DNA of 64,000 bases from Sediminicoccus rosea (lineage in GTDB: Bacteria > Pseudomonadota > Alphaproteobacteria > Acetobacterales > Acetobacteraceae): NCBI RefSeq assembly GCF_033547095.1, contig NZ_CP137852.1:310001-374000 (forward strand). The letters are read 5' to 3'. The notes under the pieces are model-generated. The model was not told the origin of the DNA. It worked only from the letters and a program-made list of their open reading frames with translations, and searched no databases. The stretch's first letter is position 1; the number at the start of each line of letters is the position of its first letter. Below are positions 52,957 through 62,740 of this stretch, piece by piece. The translations under genes and the position numbers were made by a program.

Positions 52957-53963
52957 GCGGGCCCGCTCACCGCGGCACTCTCGAAGCTCGCCATCTCGTT
53001 CAGCATGGCCGCGGCGGCGCGCAGCAGCGGCCAGGCCAGCAGCGCGCCCGAGCCCTCGCCGAGGCGCAGCCCGAGATCGAGCAGCGGTTCGGCCCCGAGT
53101 GCGGCCAGCAGCGCGGCATGGCCGTGCTCGGCCGAGCGATGGGCGAAGACGAGGTTGCCGCGAAGGCCCGGCTCCAGCGCAAGCGCCATCAGCGCGGCGG
53201 CACCCGCGATGAAGCCATCCACCAGGACGAGGCGCCGCGCATCCGCCGCGCCCAGCATGGCGCCCGCCATCGCCGCGATCTCGAAGCCACCATATTCGGC
53301 CAGCGCCTCGGCCGGGGCGAGCCGGGGCGCGGTGCGGGCGGCCGCCGCCTCCAGCACGGCCTGCTTGCGCGCAAGGCCGGCCGCATCCACCCCCGTGCCG
53401 CGCCCGATGAAGCCCGCCACGGGCTGGCCGGTGAGCTTCGCCGCCAGCAGCGCGGCGGCGGAGGTGTTGCCGATGCCCATCTCGCCCAGGCAGAGCGCGT
53501 CGAAATCGCCCTCCCGTGCCAGTTCGCGGCCCGCGGCCAGGGCGGCGTCGCGCCCGGCATGCGTCATGGCCGGGCTGTGCCGGGCATTGGCCGTGCCGGG
53601 GCCGATGCGCCGCGCCACCAGCCGCGCATCCGTGATCGGCGGGCCGGCCACGCCGCAATCCACCACCGTGACCGGCATGCCCGCCTGCCGCGCGAAGACA
53701 TTGGCCGCCGCCCCGCCGGCGAGGAAGTTCAGCACCATCTGCCGCGTCACCTCGGGCGGATAGGCCGAGACGCCCTCCGCCGCGATGCCATGGTCGGCCG
53801 CGAAGAGGATCAGCCGGCAGCTCTCCATGCGGGGCGCGAGGCTGTGCTGCGCGCGGGCGATCTGCGCTGCCAGCGTCTCGATCCGGCCCAGCGCGCCGAG
53901 CGGCTTGGTCTTGCCGTCGATCTTCGCGCGAAGCGCGGCCTCGAATTCCTGCGTGGGCATCAT
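52953..53963 (-). CDS. cobT: Nicotinate-nucleotide-dimethylbenzimidazole phosphoribosyltransferase
   Basis: CobT makes alpha-ribazole-5'-phosphate from NaMN and dimethylbenzimidazole. The 336-aa protein has KTKPLGALGRIETLAAQIAR near the start, FAADHGIAAEGVSAYPPEVTRQMVLNFLAGGAAANV, CLGEMGIGNTSAAALLAAKL, GRGTGVDAAGLARKQAVLEAA and DLGLRLGEGSGALLAWPLLRAA. Two adjacent ATGs (53961-53963 and 53958-53960) are both possible. It is first in the cob operon; the region upstream shows no cobalamin riboswitch. Confidence 0.95.
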   Translation of the reverse strand: MMPTQEFEAALRAKIDGKTKPLGALGRIETLAAQIARAQHSLAPRMESCRLILFAADHGIAAEGVSAYPPEVTRQMVLNFLAGGAAANVFARQAGMPVTVVDCGVAGPPITDARLVARRIGPGTANARHSPAMTHAGRDAALAAGRELAREGDFDALCLGEMGIGNTSAAALLAAKLTGQPVAGFIGRGTGVDAAGLARKQAVLEAAAARTAPRLAPAEALAEYGGFEIAAMAGAMLGAADARRLVLVDGFIAGAAALMALALEPGLRGNLVFAHRSAEHGHAALLAALGAEPLLDLGLRLGEGSGALLAWPLLRAAAAMLNEMASFESAAVSGPA

Positions 53964-54084
53964 GCGCGACGTTGAAGTCGGTCCCGCCCAGGTTGTCCAG
54001 CTATGCCGCTCCAGGGCGGTCCCGCGTTCCGCTCCGCGGCGGGCCAGCTTGGGCGCTTGGCGAAACCCTGCTATCCGCCCCGCC

Positions 54085-55107
54085 ATGCGCGCACTCCAGC
54101 TCCTTGCCGACCGCGACCTCCGCCTGGTCGAGATCCCGCCCCCGCCGCCGCCCGGCCCGGGCGAGGTCCAGCTCGCCATGCGGGCGGTGGCGCTGAACCA
54201 CATCGACGTCTGGGGCTGGCGCGGCATGGCCTTCGCCAAGCGCGAGCTTCCCATCAGCGTCGGCGCCGAGGGCGTGGGCGAAATCGTCGCCCTGGGCGAG
54301 GGCGTGACGGGCTTCACCCCGGGCCGCCTCGCCGTGCCCTATGGCGGGCTGACCTGCGGCACCTGCAAGGAGTGCCTGCGCGGGCGTGACAACCTCTGTG
54401 AGAACATCGCCGGCATCCGCGGCTTCCATGTGGATGGCTTCGCACGCGGCCTGATCAACATCCCCGCGCGGCAATGCGTGCCGGTGCCGGCCGGCGTCGC
54501 CGTCGAGGACGCGGCCTGCGCGGGCATCACCTTCTCCACCGTGCAGCACATGCTGTTCGACAACGCGAAGCTGGAGCCGGGCGAGACGGTGCTGGTGCAT
54601 GCGGCGGGCTCGGGCATCGGCACCGTCGCGGTGCGCATGGCCAAGGCCATCGGCTGCACCGTGATCGGCACGGTGGGCGATGAGTTCAAGGCGGCCAAGG
54701 CCCGCGCCGAGGGCGTGGACCACGTGGTCAACTACAACACCGACCGCTTCGAGAGCGTGGCGCGCCGCGTCACCGGCAAGCGCGGCGTGGATGTGGTGTT
54801 CGAGCATGTGGGTGCGGCCACCTGGGCCGGTTCGCTGCTCTCGATGAAGATGGGCGGGCGGCTTGTCACCTGCGGCAGCACCAGCGGCGTCTCGGCCGAG
54901 ACGAACCTGATGATGATCTTCCAGCGCCAGCTGAAGATCCAGGGCAGCTTCGGCGCCACGCTGCGCAACATCGCGGAAGGCGTGGAGAAGATGGCGCAGG
55001 GCATCCGCCCCGTGCTCGACACCGTGCTGCCCATCGAACGCTTCGAGGAAGGCCTGGCCCGCCTTGAAGCGCGGAACGTCTACGGGAAGATCGTCATCAA
55101 GCTGTGA
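54085..55107 (+). CDS. Zinc-binding/quinone-oxidoreductase-type alcohol dehydrogenase
   Basis: The 340-aa MDR-family NADP-dependent dehydrogenase has the N-terminal GroES-like fold with GAEGVGEIVALGEGV, zinc-site cysteines in CGTCKECLRGRDNLCENIAG, and a Rossmann fold (GETVLVHAAGSGIGTVAVRMAKAIG). The structural-zinc cysteine set is present, which favours a true zinc MDR over plain quinone reductase. Substrate unknown. It is divergent from cobT. Its stop overlaps the LpxL-type acyltransferase start (GTGA). Confidence 0.88.
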   Translation: MRALQLLADRDLRLVEIPPPPPPGPGEVQLAMRAVALNHIDVWGWRGMAFAKRELPISVGAEGVGEIVALGEGVTGFTPGRLAVPYGGLTCGTCKECLRGRDNLCENIAGIRGFHVDGFARGLINIPARQCVPVPAGVAVEDAACAGITFSTVQHMLFDNAKLEPGETVLVHAAGSGIGTVAVRMAKAIGCTVIGTVGDEFKAAKARAEGVDHVVNYNTDRFESVARRVTGKRGVDVVFEHVGAATWAGSLLSMKMGGRLVTCGSTSGVSAETNLMMIFQRQLKIQGSFGATLRNIAEGVEKMAQGIRPVLDTVLPIERFEEGLARLEARNVYGKIVIKL

Positions 55108-55988
55108 AGCGGTTGCAGCGCATCGGGGAATGGCTGGTCGCCTGGCTCGCGCGCCGGGTGTTCGGCCTGCTGCGTCTTCTGGGCCCGGACCGCGCCTCCA
55201 ATCTCGGCGCCTGGATTTCCCCGCGGGTGGGACGCTTCCTGCCGCATCATCGCCACGCGATGGAAAACCTCCGCCTCGCCTTCCCCGAGAAGAGCGAGGC
55301 CGAGCGCCAGGCGATCGCGCTGGAATCCTGGGCCAATCTCGGTCGCACCGTCTGCGAGTATCCGCATCTGGATGTGCTCTATGACGGCGACGGCAAGCGC
55401 GTGGAGTCCGAACAGGCGACGAAGGACCGCTTCGCCGCGATCCGCGAGGGCGGGCGGCCGGTCCTGATCTTCGGCGCGCATCTGGCGAACTGGGAATTGC
55501 CCGCGGTGATCGCGCATGCCTTCGGGCAGCGCGCGGCGCTGCTCTACCGCACGCCGAACAACCCCTATATCGCGGCCGACATCGTGAAGATGCGCGAGCC
55601 CATCATGGGCGAACTGATCCCGACCGGCATCTCGGCGCCGATCCGCATGACCCAGGCGGTGGATGAGGGGATCAATCTCGGCATGCTGGTGGACCAGCGC
55701 TTCGGCCGCGGGCCGCGCGTCCCCTTCTTCGGCCACCCCGTCGCGGCCAATCCCTTCATCGCGCGGCTGGCGCGGCGCTTCGAGGCGCCGGTACATGGCA
55801 TGCGCGCGATTCGCCTGCCGAACAACCGCTTTCGCCTGGACCTGACCGCGCCGCTCGACCTGCCGCGCGACGCGTCCGGCAAGATCGACGTCGAAGCGGC
55901 GACGGCGATGATCAACCGCGTGATCGAGGAGTGGGTGCGGGAGCATCCAGGCCAGTGGCTCTGGATGCACCGCCGCTGGCGGCCCTGA
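55104..55988 (+). CDS. Lipid A biosynthesis late acyltransferase (LpxL/HtrB family)
   Basis: The 294-aa inner-membrane acyltransferase adds a secondary acyl chain to lipid A. It has an N-terminal membrane segment (LVAWLARRVFGLLRLLG), the catalytic H-x4-E motif GAHLANWELPA (about residue 130), and the substrate block VDQRFGRGPRVPFFGHPVAANPF. The C-terminus is WMHRRW. Start is GTG 55104 (GTGA overlap with the dehydrogenase). It is co-transcribed with it. Which of LpxL or LpxM it is cannot be told. Confidence 0.9.
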   Translation: MKRLQRIGEWLVAWLARRVFGLLRLLGPDRASNLGAWISPRVGRFLPHHRHAMENLRLAFPEKSEAERQAIALESWANLGRTVCEYPHLDVLYDGDGKRVESEQATKDRFAAIREGGRPVLIFGAHLANWELPAVIAHAFGQRAALLYRTPNNPYIAADIVKMREPIMGELIPTGISAPIRMTQAVDEGINLGMLVDQRFGRGPRVPFFGHPVAANPFIARLARRFEAPVHGMRAIRLPNNRFRLDLTAPLDLPRDASGKIDVEAATAMINRVIEEWVREHPGQWLWMHRRWRP

Positions 55989-56005
55989 CCCGCGGGGTCA
56001 GGGCC
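55981..56005. terminator. Hairpin between convergent lpxL-type and pckA genes
   Basis: GGCCCTGACCC (55981-55991) and GGGTCAGGGCC (55995-56005) form a perfect 11-bp stem with a GCG loop. It overlaps the acyltransferase stop and lies 8 nt beyond the pckA stop. No T-run follows, so the assignment as a bidirectional terminator is moderate. Confidence 0.5.
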
Positions 56006-56012
56006 CTGACGC

Positions 56013-57602
<1,590 letters not shown>

Positions 57603-57755
57603 GCGGAATGTCCCTGTTTCGAGCAAAAAGCCGTGACCGTTTCCATGTCCCGGCGGTGTTGGTTCACTCGGGGGCATTTCGATGACAGTCGAGGCGGAAT
57701 TACGGCGTGCGGGCGGCCCTGGTCAATGCCGCCAAACGGTTCAAATCCAAAGGAT

Positions 57756-58511
57756 TCATGAATTCCGATATTGCTGCGATGCAGCAAGTGCCGCGCGCGC
57801 CGCGCGTGCTGACCGGACCAATTCCTGGCGCACGCCATCGGCGTCGGCGACGGGTGCCGCGAAGGTGAGGCGCAGCACCGTCTCCCCTGCCGCGATGTCC
57901 AGCCCGTCCACATCCACGGCGGAGAGGCGCCATGCCTCCGGCGCGGCGCCGAGCAGCCCGGTGGCGATGGCTTCCACGGCGTCGGCATGGTCGGCATTCA
58001 CATGGGCCATGATGTCGCCCTCCGCCTCCGCGATGGCGGCGACCGCCGCGGCGTCGGGCAGGAGCTGCGCCACGCGCAGCCGCGTGGCCCGCGCGAAGCC
58101 GCCCACCATGAGCGCGCCGAGCGGGTTGATCCGCCACAGCCCGAAATCCCCGAATTCCGCATAGAGCGCCGCATAGGGGTGGCGCGCCAGCCAGCGCGCC
58201 TTCAGCGCCGCATCGGTGATCTGCTCCGCCATGCCGGTCAGCGTGACGCGGGGCGCGGTCTGCGGATTGGCCCCTTCGGCCGCCCCGGTGAAGAGCAGCG
58301 CGCAGCGCGGATCGCGCTGCAGGTGGCGCGTGTGCTCGGAGAGCGAGGAGAGCCAGAGCAGCGGCGCGAGGTCAGGCGCCGGGGCCGGCGTCACCAGGCT
58401 CGCGAAGGGTTGGCCGTCCTGCTGCGTGGCCAGTGTGGCCGCGGCGGCGGCGCGGATGATGCGGCGGGCTTCGAAGCCGGGAACCTCTGTCATGGCCTGG
58501 AGAATGGGCAT
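57756..58511 (-). CDS. HugZ-like pyridoxamine 5'-phosphate-oxidase-fold protein
   Basis: The 251-aa protein has an N-terminal split-barrel (AAAATLATQQDGQPFASLVTPAP, then LLWLSSLSEHTRHLQRDPRCALLFT, about residues 20-80) and a C-terminal DUF2470 domain (IMAHVNADHADAVEAIATGLLG, about 160-185). HugZ-type proteins bind or degrade heme with FMN-like fold but no FMN. I chose the middle of three in-frame ATGs (58509-58511, MPILQ), which has AGGA 9 nt away; the others are 58527-58529 and 58491-58493. It lies between pckA and the inserted genes before chvI. Confidence 0.8.
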   Translation of the reverse strand: MPILQAMTEVPGFEARRIIRAAAAATLATQQDGQPFASLVTPAPAPDLAPLLWLSSLSEHTRHLQRDPRCALLFTGAAEGANPQTAPRVTLTGMAEQITDAALKARWLARHPYAALYAEFGDFGLWRINPLGALMVGGFARATRLRVAQLLPDAAAVAAIAEAEGDIMAHVNADHADAVEAIATGLLGAAPEAWRLSAVDVDGLDIAAGETVLRLTFAAPVADADGVRQELVRSARAARAALAASQQYRNS

Positions 58512-58651
58512 GGCGGGCGGTCCTGTCATCCCGCGGCCGGCAGCGCGTGCGATCTTGCGCGGCCGGCGATTTAGGGCGCAGAGTCATGTACCAGCCGGTG
58601 CGAAGAATCCCACGCACGGCAACCTTTTGATGATTGCGGAGGAGACCGCCC

Positions 58652-59491
58652 ATGTCCGAGCCACAGCACCGCGCCGCCGCGCTGGGCGCTCTTCTCGGGG
58701 TCGCGCTGCTCTCCTCGGCCGCCATGGCGCAGACCGTGCCCGACGCGAATGATCCGGGCTGGCGCTTCTCGCTCACGCCCTATCTCTGGCTGCCGACGCT
58801 GGGCGGCGAGCTGCGCTACGGCCCGCGCGAGCGTGGCACCGCCTATGTGGACGTGGATCCGCAGAGCATCGTGGACACGCTGAAATTCGGCATCACCTTC
58901 GGCGCCGAGGCGCGCTACGGCCGCTTCACCCTGGCGACGGACCTGCTCTACCTGAACCTCGGCAACCAGACGAGCTGGGTGCGGAACGTGGATTTCCCGG
59001 ATGGCCGCGTCCAGGCCTCGGCCAATCTGGGCACGCAGAGCTCGCTGAGCACCACGCTCTGGACGCTGGCGCCGGGCTATACCCTGGCCGAGGGCGCCTG
59101 GGGCAATGTGGACATCCAGGCCGGTTTCCGCCTGCTCGCCGTCAGCGCGCGCACCAATGTGCAGCTGGCGACCGATGTGGTCAGCCCGCGCACGGGCGAG
59201 GTCTTCGCCCGCGCCGGCCGACTGAGCGCGAGCGACCAGCTCTGGGACGGCATCGTCGGCCTGCGTGGCCGCTTCAACCTTGGCCATGGCTTCTACATCC
59301 CCTACGCGGCTGATGTCGGCGCCGGTGGCTCCACCACGACCTGGCAGGTGCAGGGCGGCCTTGGCTATTCCACAGGCTGGGCCGGGGTCGTCGCGGGCTA
59401 TCGCTACCTGTCCTACACGGCCAGCGGCAATGCGCTGATCCGCGACCTGCACATGGGCGGGCCCTTCATCGCGCTGAACATGAAGTTCTGA
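58652..59491 (+). CDS. Outer-membrane beta-barrel protein, 279 aa
   Basis: Signal peptide SEPQHRAAALGALLGVALLSSAAMAQ is followed by alternating hydrophobic strands such as WRFSLTPYLWLPTLGG, LKFGITFGAEARYGR and FTLATDLLYLNLG, then a terminal LHMGGPFIALNMKF ending in Phe. About 12-14 strands are likely. GGAGGAG (58639-58645) supports ATG 58652. Function not recognised. It is divergent from the HugZ-like gene. Confidence 0.7.
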   Translation: MSEPQHRAAALGALLGVALLSSAAMAQTVPDANDPGWRFSLTPYLWLPTLGGELRYGPRERGTAYVDVDPQSIVDTLKFGITFGAEARYGRFTLATDLLYLNLGNQTSWVRNVDFPDGRVQASANLGTQSSLSTTLWTLAPGYTLAEGAWGNVDIQAGFRLLAVSARTNVQLATDVVSPRTGEVFARAGRLSASDQLWDGIVGLRGRFNLGHGFYIPYAADVGAGGSTTTWQVQGGLGYSTGWAGVVAGYRYLSYTASGNALIRDLHMGGPFIALNMKF

Positions 59492-59570
59492 CCGCCCGGC
59501 TTGATCCGGATCATGGCGGCCCTGCGCGTGCCGCCCAGGATGCCCGCTCGGTCGGGAGGGAGTGTTCCGG

Positions 59571-60944
59571 ATGACGCAGCCGCCAGGGGAAGGGCACGCC
59601 ACGCCCGCGGAACGCGCCAGCGCCGGCAAGCTCCTCCGGGCTCGGGTTCCGCGCCGCTCCCACGCCATCTGGAAGCCGCGCGGCCGGCGCGAGGACGCCA
59701 TCGCCCTCCTCCGCGCCGGGGACAAGGAGCGCGTCCCGGAACTGGTGCCCATCCGCTATGGGCGGATGCTGCGAACGCCCTTCACCTTCTTCCGCGGCTC
59801 GGCCGCGATCATGGCGCGGGACCTCGCCGCCGCGCCCGCCACGGGCCTCCGTGTCCAGGCCTGCGGGGACGCGCATCTGATGAATTTCGGCGGCTTTGCG
59901 ACCCCTGAGCGGCGCCTCGTCTTCGACATCAACGACCTGGACGAGACGCTGCCCGCCCCCTGGGAGTGGGATGTGAAGCGCCTCGCCGCCTCCTTCGTGC
60001 TGGCCGCGCGGTCCAACGGCCTCTCCGACCATGTGGGGCGGGAGGCCGCGATGGCCTGCGCCACCGCCTACCGCAAGCGCATGCGCGACTACGCCACGAT
60101 GGACGTGCTCGACATCTGGTATGCCCGGATCGATGCCGATGACGTGCTGGACATGCTGCCGGACGAGCGGCGCGCGACACTGGAACGGCGCATCGCCAAG
60201 GTCACCGGCACCAGCGGCTCCGAACTCCTCTTCCCCAAGCTGGTGGAGCAGGGCGATGGCCCGCCGCGCATCCGCGACCAGCCGCCCCTGCTCTACCACT
60301 GGACGCCCCGCGGCGGCGCGCGCCTGATGGAGGTGATCAGCGAGGCGATGCTGCTCTATCGCGAGACGCTGGCCGAGGACCGGCGCGTCCTCTTCGACCG
60401 CTACCGGCTCGCGGATGGCGCCATGAAGGTCGTCGGCATCGGCAGTGTGGGCACCTTCTGCGCCGTGCTGCTTTTCACCTCGATCGCGGGGAAGCCGCTC
60501 TTCCTGCAGGTCAAGCAGGCCAACGCCTCGGTGCTGGAGCCCTATGCCGGCGCCAGCGTCCATATGCATCACGGCCAGCGCGTGGTGATGGGCCAGCGCC
60601 TGATGCAGCCCGCCTCCGACATCTTCCTGGGCTGGGTGACGACGCGGGGCGGGAGCCAGCTGTACGTGCGCCAGCTGCGTGACGCGAAGCTCAGCCCCGT
60701 GGTGGAAAGCTTCGACGCCGAGATGCTGGAGATCTATGGCAGCTTGTGCGGCTGGGCCCTGGCCCGCGCCCATGCGAAGGCGGGCGACCCCTGGACCATC
60801 AGCGGCTATCTCGGCGGCAGCGCCGGGTTCGACGAGGCGATGGGCGAATTCGCCCTCGCCTACGCCGACCAGGCCGAGCGCGACCACGCGACGCTGAAGG
60901 CCGAGGTCCGCGCGGGGCGGATCGCGGTCGAGATGGAGCGCTAG
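59571..60944 (+). CDS. DUF2252 family protein
   Basis: The 457-aa protein has the DUF2252 pattern: PFTFFRGSAAIMARDL, ACGDAHLMNFGGFATPERRLVFDINDLDETLPAPWEWDVKRLAAS (residues about 100-145), FLQVKQANASVLEPY and GQRVVMGQRLMQPASDIFLGW. The GDxHxxNFG and FDxNDxDE motifs recall protein-kinase-like or aminoglycoside-phosphotransferase folds, so a phosphotransfer or related ATP-binding role is possible but unproven. ATG 59571 follows GGGAGGG at a 10-nt spacing; an in-frame GTG 9 nt upstream is too close. Confidence 0.85.
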   Translation: MTQPPGEGHATPAERASAGKLLRARVPRRSHAIWKPRGRREDAIALLRAGDKERVPELVPIRYGRMLRTPFTFFRGSAAIMARDLAAAPATGLRVQACGDAHLMNFGGFATPERRLVFDINDLDETLPAPWEWDVKRLAASFVLAARSNGLSDHVGREAAMACATAYRKRMRDYATMDVLDIWYARIDADDVLDMLPDERRATLERRIAKVTGTSGSELLFPKLVEQGDGPPRIRDQPPLLYHWTPRGGARLMEVISEAMLLYRETLAEDRRVLFDRYRLADGAMKVVGIGSVGTFCAVLLFTSIAGKPLFLQVKQANASVLEPYAGASVHMHHGQRVVMGQRLMQPASDIFLGWVTTRGGSQLYVRQLRDAKLSPVVESFDAEMLEIYGSLCGWALARAHAKAGDPWTISGYLGGSAGFDEAMGEFALAYADQAERDHATLKAEVRAGRIAVEMER

Positions 60945-61090
60945 GAGCCGAGCGTGTCCGGTGGAAACACCGGGCGCGTGAACCAGCCTCTCAGCCCATG
61001 GCGGGACAGTGACCGGCGCCCTTCGATCACGGTCCGGGCCCGCGCGGAGTTCGCAAGACGGATCAAGCGGCCTTGCGGCATAAGCGCCGC

Positions 61091-61954
61091 ATGCCGACCA
61101 CGACACGCACGCCCAAGACCCGGACCCTGGCCGACCACGCCGCGCGCATCGCGCGCGCCATGGCCCACCTCGCCGCCCATCCGGACCGCACCCCGAGCCT
61201 GGAGGAGCTGGCCGGCGTCGCCGCCTTCTCGCCCTGGCATTTCCATCGCGCCTATCGCTCCCTGACCGGCGAGACGCCGGCCGAGACGCTCACGCGCATC
61301 CGCCTCTCGCGCGCCGCGGCCGCGCTCATCAAGAGCGACGCGCCGATGGCGCGGGTCGCAGCCGCGGCGGGCTACGGCTCGACCGCTGCCTTCACCCGCG
61401 CCTTTCGCGAGGCGCTGGGCATCCCGCCCGGCGCCTATCGCCAGCGTGCCGCCATCGGCACCCCCATCCCGGAGGAGGACAGCATGCAGGACATCATCAT
61501 CGTCGAGACGCCGCCGCTGCATCTGGCGGCGCTGCCGCATCGCGGCTCCTTCGACGCGATCGGCCCGGTCTTCGACCGGCTGAGCGCCTGGGCCGGCGCG
61601 CGCGGCCTGATCCAGGACGCCACGCGCTTCATCGGCATCTACCTCGATGACCCGCACAGCACGCCCGAGGCCGAGCTGCGCTCCAAGGCCGCGCTCACCG
61701 TGCCGCCGGGCACCCCGCTCGATCCGGGCATGGAGGCGGTGGAGCTGCCCGCGCTGCGCTGCGCCCGGCTGCGCTACCAGGGCCCCTATGCCGAGCTGGA
61801 GGCGATCTATGACCGGCTCTATGGCGAATGGCTGCCGCAGTCGGGCGAGGAACCGGGCGAGTTCCCGGTCCTCGAGGAATACCTGAATGACTGCCGCACC
61901 CTGCCGCCCGCCGAATGGCTGACCGACATCCTGCTGCCGCTGAAGCCACGCTGA
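61091..61954 (+). CDS. AraC-family regulator with GyrI-like effector domain
   Basis: The 287-aa protein has an N-terminal double HTH (IARAMAHLAAHPDRTPSLEELAGVAAFSPWHFHRAYRSLTGETPAETLTRIRLSRAAAAL, then VAAAAGYGSTAAFTRAFREALGIPPGAYR, residues about 15-125). The C-terminal GyrI/BmrR-type small-molecule domain spans residues about 137-287 (IIIVETPPLHLAALPHRGSFDAIGPVFDRLSAW...FPVLEEYLNDCRTLPPAEWLTDILLPLK). It resembles Rob-like regulators with the domain order reversed from MerR types. It is monocistronic. The target is not evident. Confidence 0.88.
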   Translation: MPTTTRTPKTRTLADHAARIARAMAHLAAHPDRTPSLEELAGVAAFSPWHFHRAYRSLTGETPAETLTRIRLSRAAAALIKSDAPMARVAAAAGYGSTAAFTRAFREALGIPPGAYRQRAAIGTPIPEEDSMQDIIIVETPPLHLAALPHRGSFDAIGPVFDRLSAWAGARGLIQDATRFIGIYLDDPHSTPEAELRSKAALTVPPGTPLDPGMEAVELPALRCARLRYQGPYAELEAIYDRLYGEWLPQSGEEPGEFPVLEEYLNDCRTLPPAEWLTDILLPLKPR

Positions 61955-62026
61955 AGGCGGAATTGCCCCAAGCCGGCCTGTTTTGTGCCACCATCGGCGC
62001 CTATAAGCGTCGTCAAGGAGGCCCCC

Positions 62027-62728
62027 ATGCCGCAAACCATCGCCCTCGTGGATGACGACCGCAACATCCTCACCTCGCTGTCCATGACGCTGGAGCAGGA
62101 GGGCTACACCGTCCGCACCTACACGGATGGCGAGAGCGCGCTTCAGGGGCTGATGGGCAAGCCCGCCGACCTCGCCGTGCTCGACATCAAGATGCCGCGC
62201 ATGGACGGGATGGAGCTGCTGCAGCGCCTGCGTGCGCGCAGCGCCATGCCGGTGATCTTCCTCACCTCCAAGGATGAGGAAGTGGATGAGCTGATGGGCC
62301 TGCGCCTCGGCGCGGATGACTACATCACCAAGCCCTTCAGCCAGCGCCTGGTGCTGGAGCGCATCCGCGCGCTGCTTCGCCGGAACGAGGCGATGAAGGC
62401 CGAGAGCAGCGGCGTGGTGGCGGGCGGCCTGCTGGTGCGCGGCGACCTCACGCTGGACGAGACGAAGCACACCTGCACCTGGAAGGGAAAGCAGGTGCAG
62501 CTGACCGTCACCGAATTCCTGCTGGTGAAGACGCTCGCCCTGCGCCCCGGCCTGGTGAAAAATCGCGACCAGCTGATCGACGCCGCCTATGGCGAGAACA
62601 TCTACGTGGATGACCGCACCATCGACAGCCACGTGAAGCGCGTGCGCAAGAAATTCCGCGCCGTGGATGACGAGTTCGCGCAGATCGAGACGCTCTACGG
62701 GATCGGCTACCGCTACAAGGAGCAGTAG
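62027..62728 (+). CDS. chvI: Response regulator ChvI
   Basis: The 233-aa OmpR-type regulator controls envelope/acid stress genes with sensor ChvG. The receiver (residues about 1-120) has acidic DDD near the start, phospho-acceptor Asp in [17 protein letters not shown] (about residue 52), and [27 protein letters not shown]. The winged helix ends [20 protein letters not shown] (62015-62021) gives a strong start at ATG 62027. chvG is not downstream; a chemotaxis receptor on the opposite strand follows. Confidence 0.92.
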   Translation: MPQTIALVDDDRNILTSLSMTLEQEGYTVRTYTDGESALQGLMGKPADLAVLDIKMPRMDGMELLQRLRARSAMPVIFLTSKDEEVDELMGLRLGADDYITKPFSQRLVLERIRALLRRNEAMKAESSGVVAGGLLVRGDLTLDETKHTCTWKGKQVQLTVTEFLLVKTLALRPGLVKNRDQLIDAAYGENIYVDDRTIDSHVKRVRKKFRAVDDEFAQIETLYGIGYRYKEQ

Positions 62729-62740
62729 CCGGGCCTGCCC

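Noticed and set aside
53964-54084. Possible cobalamin riboswitch upstream of cobT
   Set aside because: Only 121 bp separate the divergent starts and no B12-box core is seen.
57738-57748. GGTTCAAATCC resembling a tRNA T-loop
   Set aside because: The flanking bases do not form a 5-bp T stem and no anticodon, D or acceptor arms fit upstream. It is chance sequence in the pckA upstream region.
60945-61090. 146-nt spacer between DUF2252 and AraC genes
   Set aside because: Contains no reading frame with start signals and no clear hairpin with a T-run.
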